DNA of 10,547 bases, from NCBI GenBank assembly GCA_003648245.1, contig QMOO01000030.1:1-10547 (forward strand), read 5' to 3'. The notes below the pieces were generated by a model. It was not told where the DNA came from. It was given only the letters and a program-made list of their open reading frames with translations, and did no database searches. The DNA is from Caldisericota bacterium (lineage in GTDB: Bacteria > Caldisericota > Caldisericia > B22-G15). The position numbers and the translations under genes are program-made. The stretch's first letter is position 1, and each line of letters opens with the position of its first letter. Below, piece after piece: positions 1 through 6,815 of the stretch.

Positions 1-705
1 CTTTAAAAGTATTGCAACTACTGTAGAGTCAACACCTCCGCTGACACCAACAATAACCTTCTCATTCCCGACAATTTTCTTTATCTCTTCTATTTTTTCT
101 TCAATGATATCTTTTTCTACCCAGTCTCTTTTACACTTACAGATGTTAAGAAAGTTATCAAGAATCTTCTTTCCATACTCTGTATGGTTTACTTCTGGAT
201 GAAACTGAAGTCCAAATATGTTATCTTTCTCAATGGATGCTATTATGTTATTTTCACTGATGGATGTTGTATGAAATCCATCTGGTGGGGATTCAGTTGA
301 ATCTCCATGACTCATCCAGACAGTTATCTTCTCTGGTATACCTTTGAATAACTTTGATTCCTTTAAAAATATTTTGTTTCTTCCATACTCTCTGTTTTTA
401 CTTCTCTTTATTCTTCCTCCAAAAAGAAAAGCTATAAGTTGAAGTCCATAGCATATTCCAAGCACAGGAATATTTAAGCTAAATATAGCCCTGTCTATTT
501 TTGGTGAGTCCGGTTCATACACGCTTTCAGGTCCACCTGAAAGTATTATTCCTTTAGGAGAAAGGGACAAAATTTCTTCCATGGATATATCTGGTGGGAC
601 AATTATTGAGTGAACTTTTAATTCTCTCAATCTTCTCTTAATAAGATGGGTGTATTGAGAGCCAAAGTCTATTATCAGGATAGTATCTTTATAATTCTTT
701 AACAT
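1..705 (-). CDS. guaA: GMP synthase (glutamine-hydrolysing), N-terminal part, cut by window edge
   Basis: Cytosolic enzyme that aminates XMP to GMP using glutamine and ATP, the last step of GMP synthesis. The visible 235 codons, open at the left edge, cover the class I glutamine amidotransferase domain (about residues 8-190) and the start of the ATP-pyrophosphatase domain. The nucleophile elbow GICYG puts the catalytic Cys at 85. The other triad residues are His169 and Glu171 in FHPEV, and the oxyanion-side motif is LSGGPES (55-61). The PP-loop SGGVDST lies at 222-228, so both active sites are represented. The start at 705 is preceded by AGAAGG about 11 bases upstream and overlaps the end of guaB by 17 bases in another frame, which suggests translational coupling. 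The rest of the synthetase domain and the dimerisation domain lie outside the window. Identity is secure. Confidence 0.97.
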   Translation of the reverse strand, partial: MLKNYKDTILIIDFGSQYTHLIKRRLRELKVHSIIVPPDISMEEILSLSPKGIILSGGPESVYEPDSPKIDRAIFSLNIPVLGICYGLQLIAFLFGGRIKRSKNREYGRNKIFLKESKLFKGIPEKITVWMSHGDSTESPPDGFHTTSISENNIIASIEKDNIFGLQFHPEVNHTEYGKKILDNFLNICKCKRDWVEKDIIEEKIEEIKKIVGNEKVIVGVSGGVDSTVVAILLK

Positions 706-1771
706 CGTGTACTTTACCTTCTGTAAGACCCATATTTGTTATTCGATAGAATTTTGCCTTTTTCTTTAATTCCTCTATTGTTTTTGCTCCCACATATCCC
801 ATGCCCGATCTAAGACCCGATACCAGTTCAAATAGAACATCTTTGACTTTACCTCTGTATGGAGCTAAAGATTCCACTCCTTCAGGGACCATCTTTACTC
901 TTCCGTCTTCACCGTATCTGTCGGCACTTCCCTTTTTCATGGCAGGTAATGAACCCATGCCTCTATAATATTTGTATTTCTTCCCCTCTCTTTCTATCAG
1001 CTCAGTAGGGCTTTCATCACATCCAGCAAGAAGACTTCCAATCATGACAGAATCAGCGCCTCCACCTATTGCTTTTACTATATCTCCAGAACTTCTTATT
1101 CCTCCATCTGAAATAACCGGCACATTATACTCCTTTGCCACTTCATACACATTAACAATTGCAGTAAATTGGGGAACCCCGACTCCTGTAACAATTCTTG
1201 TTGTGCATATGGAACCAACACCTATACCTACCTTTATTGCATCGCTTCCAGCTTCAAGAAGTGTCATCGCTCCATCTCCTGTAACCACATTTCCAGAAAT
1301 GATAGGGGTATCTGGAAACTTATCCTTTACTCTTTTTAGAAAATCAATAACTCTTTTTGAATGGCCATGGGAAGTATCAATTACTATGAAATCTACATGA
1401 GAATCAATTAGTTTTTTAACTCTTTCAAAAGATTCTTCCCCTACGCCAACTGCCGCTCCAACAAGAAGCCCACCATCCTTTCCTTTTGAACTTTTAGAAT
1501 CAGGTTCTACCTCTTTTACTTTTCCTACCTCCCTTACTTGATCTTTAATATCCATGTTTCTGTGTATTACTCCCACACCTCCATTTTTTGCCATCTCTAT
1601 AGCCATAAGGGATTCAGTGACAGTATCCATTGGAGAAGAGATTATAGGTATTTTTATTGTTATGTTTTTTGTTAGCTTCGTTTCTACGTTCGTCTCTTTG
1701 GGAAGAATATCTGAATAGTTTGGTATTAATAAGACATCATCAAAAGACAAAGCAAGAGGAATCTCCTTCAT
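689..1771 (-). CDS. guaB: IMP dehydrogenase lacking CBS domains
   Basis: Oxidises IMP to XMP with NAD+, the committed step to guanine nucleotides; the next gene, guaA, uses the product. The 360-residue TIM barrel shows SSPMDTVTE (about 45-53), SGNVVTG (159-165), the catalytic loop GSICTTR with Cys189, DGGIR (222-226), YRGMGSL (269-275) and an Arg-Tyr pair at 285-286 in the mobile flap (ADRYGE). The protein is about 125 residues shorter than common bacterial IMPDHs. Between HRNM (70-73) and LVGAAV (about 103-108), where the two CBS domains normally sit, there is only a linker of roughly 30 residues. GMP reductase also lacks CBS domains, but the flap with RY, the RGMGSL motif and the guaA neighbour favour IMPDH. 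I chose ATG at 1771, five bases after GAGG; a GTG six bases upstream is part of that ribosome binding site. Confidence 0.93.
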   Translation of the reverse strand: MKEIPLALSFDDVLLIPNYSDILPKETNVETKLTKNITIKIPIISSPMDTVTESLMAIEMAKNGGVGVIHRNMDIKDQVREVGKVKEVEPDSKSSKGKDGGLLVGAAVGVGEESFERVKKLIDSHVDFIVIDTSHGHSKRVIDFLKRVKDKFPDTPIISGNVVTGDGAMTLLEAGSDAIKVGIGVGSICTTRIVTGVGVPQFTAIVNVYEVAKEYNVPVISDGGIRSSGDIVKAIGGGADSVMIGSLLAGCDESPTELIEREGKKYKYYRGMGSLPAMKKGSADRYGEDGRVKMVPEGVESLAPYRGKVKDVLFELVSGLRSGMGYVGAKTIEELKKKAKFYRITNMGLTEGKVHDVKEL

Positions 1772-1800
1772 ACTCACCTCAAATCCAAGTTTTAATTAAA

Positions 1801-1827
1801 TTTATATTGAATTTAGCCTTGTGTCAA
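1801..1827 (-). promoter_or_regulatory. Probable guaBA promoter
   Basis: On the minus strand a perfect -35 hexamer TTGACA (1827-1822) is followed after 15 bases by TATAAA (1806-1801). A 17-base spacing would instead give TAAATT, which overlaps it. This leaves a leader of about 25 bases before the guaB ATG. It lies just beyond the terminator of the upstream surface operon, so guaBA is probably an independent unit. No purine riboswitch or obvious operator fits in this short leader. Confidence 0.6.
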
Positions 1828-1833
1828 GGGAAG

Positions 1834-1871
1834 ATAATAAAATAAAAATGGCTGGCATTTGCCAGCCATTT
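1834..1871 (-). terminator. Intrinsic terminator of the surface-protein operon
   Basis: A perfect 12-base-pair inverted repeat (arms 1846-1857 and 1860-1871, core TGGCTGGCA / TGCCAGCCA) encloses a two-base centre. On the minus strand it is followed by a T-rich run, TTTTTATTTTATT. It starts about 22 bases after the stop codon of the SLH protein and lies before the guaB promoter, so it separates the two operons. In RNA the innermost pairs would open to give a four-base loop. On the plus strand the flank is not T-rich, so it acts in one direction only. Confidence 0.85.
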
Positions 1872-1892
1872 GAAAGAAATATACTTAAAAAC

Positions 1893-2915
1893 CTAGAATC
1901 CTCCAAGCATCCTTGCGACAAACACACAGAGTTCAGCTCTTGTTGCAGGAGTTTCAGGGTAAAATCTTGAATTTATAACTATTGGATAGTCTGGTTTCCT
2001 GATAATATTATTCTGGAATGCAGTTTCTATAAAGGGATAGTACCATTCATTGGCAGGAACATCAAAGAATGAGGGGGTCTTCGGTTTGATAATAGGCCAT
2101 TTCTTCGCATTCACAATAACAGTTATAGCTTCCGCTTTTAATACATTTCTGTTGGGTTTAAATGTTCCATCTGGATATCCTTTTACAAGTCCCTCTTTTA
2201 CACTTCTTTCAATAAAGCCATAAGCCCAGTGAGATTTCGGAACATCAGGAAAAGTTGGTTTCTCAGGAAAATATGCTTCTAAATTAAGACTTTTTACCAT
2301 TATTGTAACAAACTCTGCTCTTGTAACGTTATTATCAGGTCTGATAGTTTTATCGGGATAACCTTTTATTATCCCAAGATCAATAAGATATTCAATTTCT
2401 TCTTGAGCCCAATGATTCTCTATATCCTTAAACTCATATTCCTTTTTTACCACTATACTTCCATCTATTCCATGAGCTTCAATACTCTGATTCTGAGAAT
2501 CTCTTAGATCTATCAGAACAAATTTTAGATAACTTTCACCTTTCTTTTTTCCCTCAAAAGTAATATAGCAGAGATTCCCCTTTTCTTCTTTTACTGGATC
2601 CCCTAATCTTGCTATGGAGATATCTATTAAACCTTTCTCAGTAGAAAATTTAAAGAAAGTAGAAACATCACCTTCTTTTAAAAACTCGCCCTCTTCTACA
2701 CTCTTAACAGAAAGAATCTCCTCATTGTATCCAATCTTTATATGGACTCCAAGTAAATTAGGTGATAAATTTTCAATTGACAGTGTAATCTTTACAGATT
2801 CTTTTTCTTTTATCTCAGATTTTTCAGGTGTAATTTTTAAAGTTGTTCCTTCAGAGGAGAAGGACAGAGATAGCGGTATTATGAAAAGCAGTAAAAGTAG
2901 AATTATTTTTCTCAT
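1893..2915 (-). CDS. Secreted cell-surface anchor protein: cohesin-like domain plus three SLH repeats
   Basis: 340 residues. A Lys/Arg start and a hydrophobic stretch (4-20) form a Sec signal peptide without a lipobox. Residues 24-156 form a cohesin-like beta-sandwich domain, with FLKEGDVSTFF (79-88), a RLG step (103-105) and DLRD near its end (136-139). Three SLH repeats follow at about 161-208, 221-270 and 282-337. The key TRAE signature is intact in repeats 1 (198-201) and 3 (325-328) and altered to LKAE in repeat 2 (259-262). Repeat 3 carries a longer loop. SLH trimers bind secondary cell-wall polymer or peptidoglycan, so the protein is expected to sit on the wall and present its cohesin-like domain outward. 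It follows the 1220-residue gene by one base, in the same operon, and ends at a strong terminator. Its partner is not proven; the dockerin-like tail of the neighbour is the obvious candidate. Confidence 0.87.
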   Translation of the reverse strand: MRKIILLLLLFIIPLSLSFSSEGTTLKITPEKSEIKEKESVKITLSIENLSPNLLGVHIKIGYNEEILSVKSVEEGEFLKEGDVSTFFKFSTEKGLIDISIARLGDPVKEEKGNLCYITFEGKKKGESYLKFVLIDLRDSQNQSIEAHGIDGSIVVKKEYEFKDIENHWAQEEIEYLIDLGIIKGYPDKTIRPDNNVTRAEFVTIMVKSLNLEAYFPEKPTFPDVPKSHWAYGFIERSVKEGLVKGYPDGTFKPNRNVLKAEAITVIVNAKKWPIIKPKTPSFFDVPANEWYYPFIETAFQNNIIRKPDYPIVINSRFYPETPATRAELCVFVARMLGGF

Positions 2916-2925
2916 CTTATCCTCC
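2913..2925 (-). promoter_or_regulatory. Ribosome binding site embedded in the upstream gene's stop region
   Basis: GGAGG (2925-2921) lies five bases before the ATG at 2915. It also encodes the last Gly codons of the 1220-residue protein, whose stop codon TAA is at 2919-2917, one base before the ATG. Reinitiation or coupling is likely, which would keep client and anchor proteins in step. Confidence 0.75.
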
Positions 2926-5900
2926 CTCTGGTTTGTAGAAATTCCAGTTAATAATAAAGACCATTAGATCGTTAAAATCAACTGCTCCATCTGGTTTCTT
3001 CTGTGTTACTGGTGCTAATCCTGTAGGTGAAGAATCCCATATATCACATCTATTGAAAGGAGATCCGGGGATATTTGATTCCTTTTTATCCCAGCCTTTA
3101 TCTCCTTTCTTATGTCCAAAGGCAAGTGAAAAGATAACCAGATCCTCAAAATCTATCTTTCCGTCTTCATTAAAATCCCCAACAAGTTTGACTTTTTCCA
3201 CAAATTTTACAGTTTCGTTCTCTGTATAATGAGCTATTGGATCTCCAGAGGTGTCTCTAAGATCTGAATATCCAAGTGGTAATTTAACCTCAGTTGTAGT
3301 GGAGATTGAAGCTGAGGGGGTTACACTAAAGTAAATTACTGCAAGTGTTCCAAAACCACTTGCCCCTGTACCACCAAGCCTTGATGTATTGATAACTACT
3401 TTCCCGGTGAAGTTATCAATGGTATATAAGAATACAGTGGAAGCTCCACCCTGTTTCAAGAATCCTCCCTCTATGACCTTTGAGACTTTTATAAGCTTTG
3501 GATCAAATTCCACATAAAATTTTGCTGCCATAAGGTTTGTTATTGGTTCACCAGGTTTACCAATTTCCACAGCTTTTTTGAAAGTATATCCTTCCTTAAC
3601 TTCGACCTCTTCGTATGGAGGATTAAGCCATAAAGGCACTGATTTCTCTACACACCTACACTTAAAATTAACAGTGACGTGAGTTCCAGCTGTTACTGTA
3701 ACCTTCTTTGATTCTGTCTCGCATTTCAACTTCACATATACTTCATAATCACCAGGTATAAGCGTTAAGCAAGTGGAGTATTTACCATTTTCATCTGTTT
3801 TACCATACCAAGCGATTTCTTTACTTGGTAATGGACCCAGTACAACTACTGTAGCGTTCTTACATCCATTTCCTGTGTCAGAATCAATAACAGAGCCTTC
3901 TATTCCTCCCTTCTCTTTACAACAATTACATTCAAATGTTATTTCTTTCTTTTCACAAGCTTTAACCACAACATCTCTAACTTCAGGTGAAATTTTGCAT
4001 GAATCTCTGGGTGATTTAGCAACTACCTTATAGTTTCCTGGTTCAAGGCTCTTACATGTATCAAACTCTCCATTATCGTCAGTTAATCCTTCCCAAACGA
4101 GATTTCCACTTGAGTCAAATATAAGTATTTTTACATCTTTACATCCTACAAATATGGAGGAATCTTTATAACACACAACTTTTCCTTTAATTCCTCCCTT
4201 TTTACACTCTTCGCACTCACAATCAAATTCAATTCTTGTTTTTTCGCATGGTTTAACTGCTACCCATTGATATTCAGGAATATATTTACAGTTTTCTTTA
4301 AAGGGAACCACCTTATACTTTCCAGGATTTAGATTTTTACATGTATCAAAAACTCCTTCTTGATTCGGTTTTCTGCTCCAGCTACCTGTTACTTCAACTC
4401 CTTTCTCGTCGTAAATTTTAACTTCATCTGGAATGCACTCTTTTTTAAAGATTGCGATGATGCCACCAAGTTGACACTCTCTGCAACAGTCACATTTAAA
4501 TTTGATATATGTTTTGTGACAGGCTTCAATTTCAATTTTCTGTTCACTTGGCGTGAAATTACATTTTTCTGATACAGGTCTTACTGTATAAGTTCCAGGA
4601 AGGATATTATAACATGTATCAAAGACACCCTCGTCATTGGTTTTTGTCTCCCATACAATTTCACCGCTCTCATCGTAAATTAATACAGATACATTTTTGC
4701 AGGGACCATAATCACATCCTATGTATCCTGTTACTCCGCCAAAACAGCTACAGACAAAATAGACCTCTGATTTTTTACCAGAACTTACCATAACTGTTTT
4801 AAGGTCTGGACTGCAGTTTATTCCTGGTTTAACTTTATATATTCCAGGTACAAGGGTATAACATGTATCAAAAACTCCATTTTCATCTGTCTTACCGGTT
4901 ATTACAATAGAGGTGGAAGGTAGAGGCCCGCTTATAGTTATTGGTATGTTTGGACATGGTTTTGTTTTATTTTCTTCATCATGAGAGTCATATATTTTAA
5001 CTATTATTCCACCTGGATTCTTCTTTTCAATCTCCACCATATAATCCTCAACTTCACCGTCTGTTGCAAGACCTGTGGGAGAAAGTCCACCAGTAGTACT
5101 GAATCTAAATCGAGCAAAAGTTTTACCAGCTTTTGCAGATGAAGGAACATTGAAGTTTAAGTTATTTACTCCAGCGGATACCGGAGTACTTATAAATATT
5201 TGCTCATTGGTATCAAGCCAATCACCGTCAATATTGAAGTCTATCCAGGCATCAATGAATCCTCTTGCTGAAGCGATTATTTTTACTCCAGCTACTCCAC
5301 CAGGTATAAGTGAAGTTGTAAAGGTAACTCCGTCTTCATCATTATTTCCGTCAAGCACATCATCTCCAGTTGCATTTGCATTTGGTTGCCCATCATTTTC
5401 AGAATCTATTTTTGTTCCTAAAAGGATGTTTGGAGTTATGATATGCCTTGCTCCGTTATTTTTAAGAAGTGTAGGATATGAGGGATCAGGTGCGTCGCCA
5501 AAGTCCATTGTTTCTGTTACCCCTTGTCCTATCAGTAGAAGATAATCTTCAGTTTCTCCATCCTCAAAAGCTCCGCTACCGTTCCAATCCACAGGTACAG
5601 GCCTTTCGCTGATGGTAAACCTTGCCCATACATATCCTGGTGTAGGACCAATGCTAAATGGCGGAGGATTTAGACCTGATAGAAATCCTGAATATCCCTT
5701 TGGAATTCTGAAGTTTACTAAGACATGCTCAGGGATTGGAGAAATCTGTCCAGGGCATGCTGAATGACCACCCCAGGATCCGTTTTGATTCCAGTCCATA
5801 AGGACATTCACATATCCATCAACAGGCATATTGTTTTTGACAATAATATCAATGTCTTTGCCCCACACAGCGGTTTGGCACACTTTTCCAAGAGGAGTTC

Positions 5901-6579
5901 CATTGGAATTAGGACATGGAACAACCTGTCCACCAATTATTGTGAAGGGCTCAGGATACAAAAGTCCACTATCCCCATCCTTAAAACACTCATCATTATC
6001 GTATGGAGCGAAAATTGGACACAGCCCTCCATTTCCATCATTTTCGCTGTCCCATCCATGTCCAAAACGAGCCCATCCAAGTCCATGTTGTATCCATTTG
6101 CCGGGACCAACTCCCTTACATGTTGGAAAATTACCTATAACCCCTTTAGAAGGATAGGCTAATACACCTTCAGGTGCATCTCCAAAGTCCAATCCTTCCT
6201 CTGGTATTTCCTCACACTCACATGATTCAAAATGAATTTCTACTTTACTCTCTGCCACCACATCAACATCAATATACGGCGGATAGAATGTGCATCCTGT
6301 CTTCGAAGCTGTAACTCTGTATCTTCCAGGTTGTAGAGTATAGCATGTATCATATTTTCCAGAAGCATCTGTTTGACCCTGAGCTATTAAGGCGGTGCCT
6401 GTCTGTATCATAATTGTAGCAGGGGAACAGTTGGGAGGAACATATACAATGATACCCCCCTGGTTTGCTAAGCTGGATGTACTGTAGGTTTTATTATGTC
6501 CAAGCAGGGATATAGATAGGAGAAGTATTAATAGAATAACCAATAACAGTTTAGCTCTCAATCTTGAGATAAAATACAT
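2917..6579 (-). CDS. Large secreted modular surface protein: Cys-rich modules, two GEVTDY domains, cohesin-like and dockerin-like C terminus
   Basis: 1220 residues with a signal peptide (basic start, hydrophobic 11-26, no lipobox). Order: Cys module 1 (41-122); GEVTDY-type domain 1 (about 130-350, from DFGDAPEG to GETEDY); GEVTDY-type domain 2 (358-517, from DFGDAPDP to GEVEDY); Cys modules 2-6 (523-976); cohesin-like domain (about 982-1125, with FLKQGGASTVF, RLGG and DLRDTSG); dockerin-like region (1131-1217). The last has one canonical EF-hand loop, D1135-x-N-x-D-G-x-I-D-x-x-D1146, and a second loop ending PDGAVDFND that is interrupted by an insert. I count about 46 Cys, nearly all in the modules and GEVTDY domain 1, so folding in an oxidising, extracytoplasmic place is expected. 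There is no catalytic motif, sortase signal or transmembrane anchor. It starts six bases after GGAGGTGAG. The role is likely structural or adhesive surface display, probably docked to the SLH protein encoded next; this is inference. Confidence 0.83.
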   Translation of the reverse strand: MYFISRLRAKLLLVILLILLLSISLLGHNKTYSTSSLANQGGIIVYVPPNCSPATIMIQTGTALIAQGQTDASGKYDTCYTLQPGRYRVTASKTGCTFYPPYIDVDVVAESKVEIHFESCECEEIPEEGLDFGDAPEGVLAYPSKGVIGNFPTCKGVGPGKWIQHGLGWARFGHGWDSENDGNGGLCPIFAPYDNDECFKDGDSGLLYPEPFTIIGGQVVPCPNSNGTPLGKVCQTAVWGKDIDIIVKNNMPVDGYVNVLMDWNQNGSWGGHSACPGQISPIPEHVLVNFRIPKGYSGFLSGLNPPPFSIGPTPGYVWARFTISERPVPVDWNGSGAFEDGETEDYLLLIGQGVTETMDFGDAPDPSYPTLLKNNGARHIITPNILLGTKIDSENDGQPNANATGDDVLDGNNDEDGVTFTTSLIPGGVAGVKIIASARGFIDAWIDFNIDGDWLDTNEQIFISTPVSAGVNNLNFNVPSSAKAGKTFARFRFSTTGGLSPTGLATDGEVEDYMVEIEKKNPGGIIVKIYDSHDEENKTKPCPNIPITISGPLPSTSIVITGKTDENGVFDTCYTLVPGIYKVKPGINCSPDLKTVMVSSGKKSEVYFVCSCFGGVTGYIGCDYGPCKNVSVLIYDESGEIVWETKTNDEGVFDTCYNILPGTYTVRPVSEKCNFTPSEQKIEIEACHKTYIKFKCDCCRECQLGGIIAIFKKECIPDEVKIYDEKGVEVTGSWSRKPNQEGVFDTCKNLNPGKYKVVPFKENCKYIPEYQWVAVKPCEKTRIEFDCECEECKKGGIKGKVVCYKDSSIFVGCKDVKILIFDSSGNLVWEGLTDDNGEFDTCKSLEPGNYKVVAKSPRDSCKISPEVRDVVVKACEKKEITFECNCCKEKGGIEGSVIDSDTGNGCKNATVVVLGPLPSKEIAWYGKTDENGKYSTCLTLIPGDYEVYVKLKCETESKKVTVTAGTHVTVNFKCRCVEKSVPLWLNPPYEEVEVKEGYTFKKAVEIGKPGEPITNLMAAKFYVEFDPKLIKVSKVIEGGFLKQGGASTVFLYTIDNFTGKVVINTSRLGGTGASGFGTLAVIYFSVTPSASISTTTEVKLPLGYSDLRDTSGDPIAHYTENETVKFVEKVKLVGDFNEDGKIDFEDLVIFSLAFGHKKGDKGWDKKESNIPGSPFNRCDIWDSSPTGLAPVTQKKPDGAVDFNDLMVFIINWNFYKPEGG
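3652..5013 (-). repeat. Five tandem Cys-framework modules (modules 2-6) in the large surface protein
   Basis: Units at 4744-5013, 4483-4740, 4213-4467, 3919-4197 and 3652-3909, each about 85-93 residues, begin with GGI or GGV and share G-x-[FY]-[DS]-TC, then L-x-PG-x-Y-x-V, a Cys 16-19 residues after the TC cysteine, and a closing CxC 21-23 residues later. An earlier Cys lies about 30 residues before the TC. The fold resembles the carboxypeptidase-regulatory / Cna-B-like beta-sandwich class by its N-G-x-[FY] turn and PG-x-Y-x-V strand, but the six-Cys pattern is its own. Units 3-5 add one Cys (A/P-C-x-K) nine residues before CxC. Units 2 and 6 instead share GPLPS and GKTDENG. The repeats are clear in protein but diverged in DNA, so they are old. 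Confidence 0.85.
6214..6459 (-). repeat. Isolated N-terminal copy of the Cys-framework module (module 1)
   Basis: Residues 41-122 carry the same signature as modules 2-6: GGIIV start, Cys51, G-x-YDTC (Cys79), PG-x-Y-x-V, Cys96 and closing CxC (120 and 122). It follows the signal peptide directly and is separated from the other five by the two GEVTDY-type domains. It lacks the extra Cys of units 3-5 and so groups with units 2 and 6 by Cys pattern. Confidence 0.82.
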
Positions 6580-6606
6580 TTTCCCTCACCTCCATTTGCC
6601 ACCTTC

Positions 6607-6615
6607 ATTATATCA
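6607..6615 (-). promoter_or_regulatory. Extended -10 promoter for the surface-protein operon
   Basis: On the minus strand TGATATAAT (6615-6607) matches the extended -10 consensus TGnTATAAT. No good -35 lies at 16-18 bases, which is usual for this promoter class. It predicts transcription from about 6600 and a leader of roughly 20 bases carrying GGAGGTGA (6593-6586) before the ATG at 6579. A second TATAAT (6627-6622) lies just upstream and is a weaker alternative. Confidence 0.6.
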
Positions 6616-6633
6616 TGGAAGATTATAAATTTT

Positions 6634-6642
6634 TGTTATAAT
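6634..6642 (+). promoter_or_regulatory. Extended -10 promoter for tRNA-Gln
   Basis: TGTTATAAT matches TGnTATAAT, with no clear -35. Transcription would start around 6649-6650, about five bases before the mature tRNA 5' end. It is back to back with the minus-strand promoter at 6607-6615; the two motifs are only 18 bases apart. Confidence 0.65.
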
Positions 6643-6654
6643 ATAAATAGTGGT

Positions 6655-6728
6655 TGGGGAGTCGTCTAACGGTAGGACAGCGGACTCTGGATCCGTAAGT
6701 CGGGGTTCGAATCCCTGCTCCCCAGCCA
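6655..6728 (+). tRNA. tRNA-Gln, anticodon CUG, CCA encoded
   Basis: Full cloverleaf. The acceptor stem TGGGGAG / CTCCCCA has seven pairs, including the weak U1-A72 typical of tRNA-Gln, then discriminator G (6725) and encoded CCA (6726-6728). The D stem is GTCT/GGAC. The anticodon stem GCGGA/TCCGT closes the loop CTCTGGA with anticodon CTG at 6687-6689. The variable loop has four bases, and the T arm CGGGG-TTCGAAT-CCCTG is intact. The anticodon reads CAG. A run of five T follows at 6730-6734 and may help end transcription. A TGG (Pro) reading of the loop is excluded because the stem would then mispair. Confidence 0.97.
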
Positions 6729-6754
6729 GTTTTTATTCTAAGAATATTCCCTAT

Positions 6755-6783
6755 TTGAACTAATTCCTTTAATGTGCTATAAT
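6755..6783 (+). promoter_or_regulatory. Promoter of the rpsO-pnp operon
   Basis: TTGAAC (6755-6760), a 17-base spacer and TATAAT (6778-6783), preceded by TGC to form an extended -10. This is a near-consensus sigma-70-type promoter, the best in the window. Transcription is expected from about 6790, giving a leader of about 80 bases, long enough for the folded element that precedes rpsO. Confidence 0.8.
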
Positions 6784-6815
6784 TACCTTTGATTAAACTA
6801 ATAAAAAAGCCAATG

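Noticed and set aside
1772..1777. GTG at 1777 as the start of guaB
   Set aside because: The GTG lies within the GAGGTGAG ribosome binding site; ATG at 1771 has correct spacing and adds no missing family residues.
3652..5013. CRISPR array or DNA-level tandem repeat
   Set aside because: The periodicity is in the protein; the DNA copies are diverged, with no identical short repeats or regular spacers.
5075..5545. A 156-codon plus-strand open frame inside the large surface gene
   Set aside because: Antisense shadow of a clear coding region with conserved domains; no ribosome binding site or recognisable motif. The same applies to other antisense frames at 972-1400, 2614-2967, 3773-4033, 5764-6162 and 7771-8061.
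6734..6746. Inverted repeat TATTCT-A-AGAATA upstream of the rpsO -35
   Set aside because: Short, A/T-only apart from one G-C pair per arm, one-base centre; expected by chance in sequence this A/T-rich. It could be an operator but nothing else supports it.
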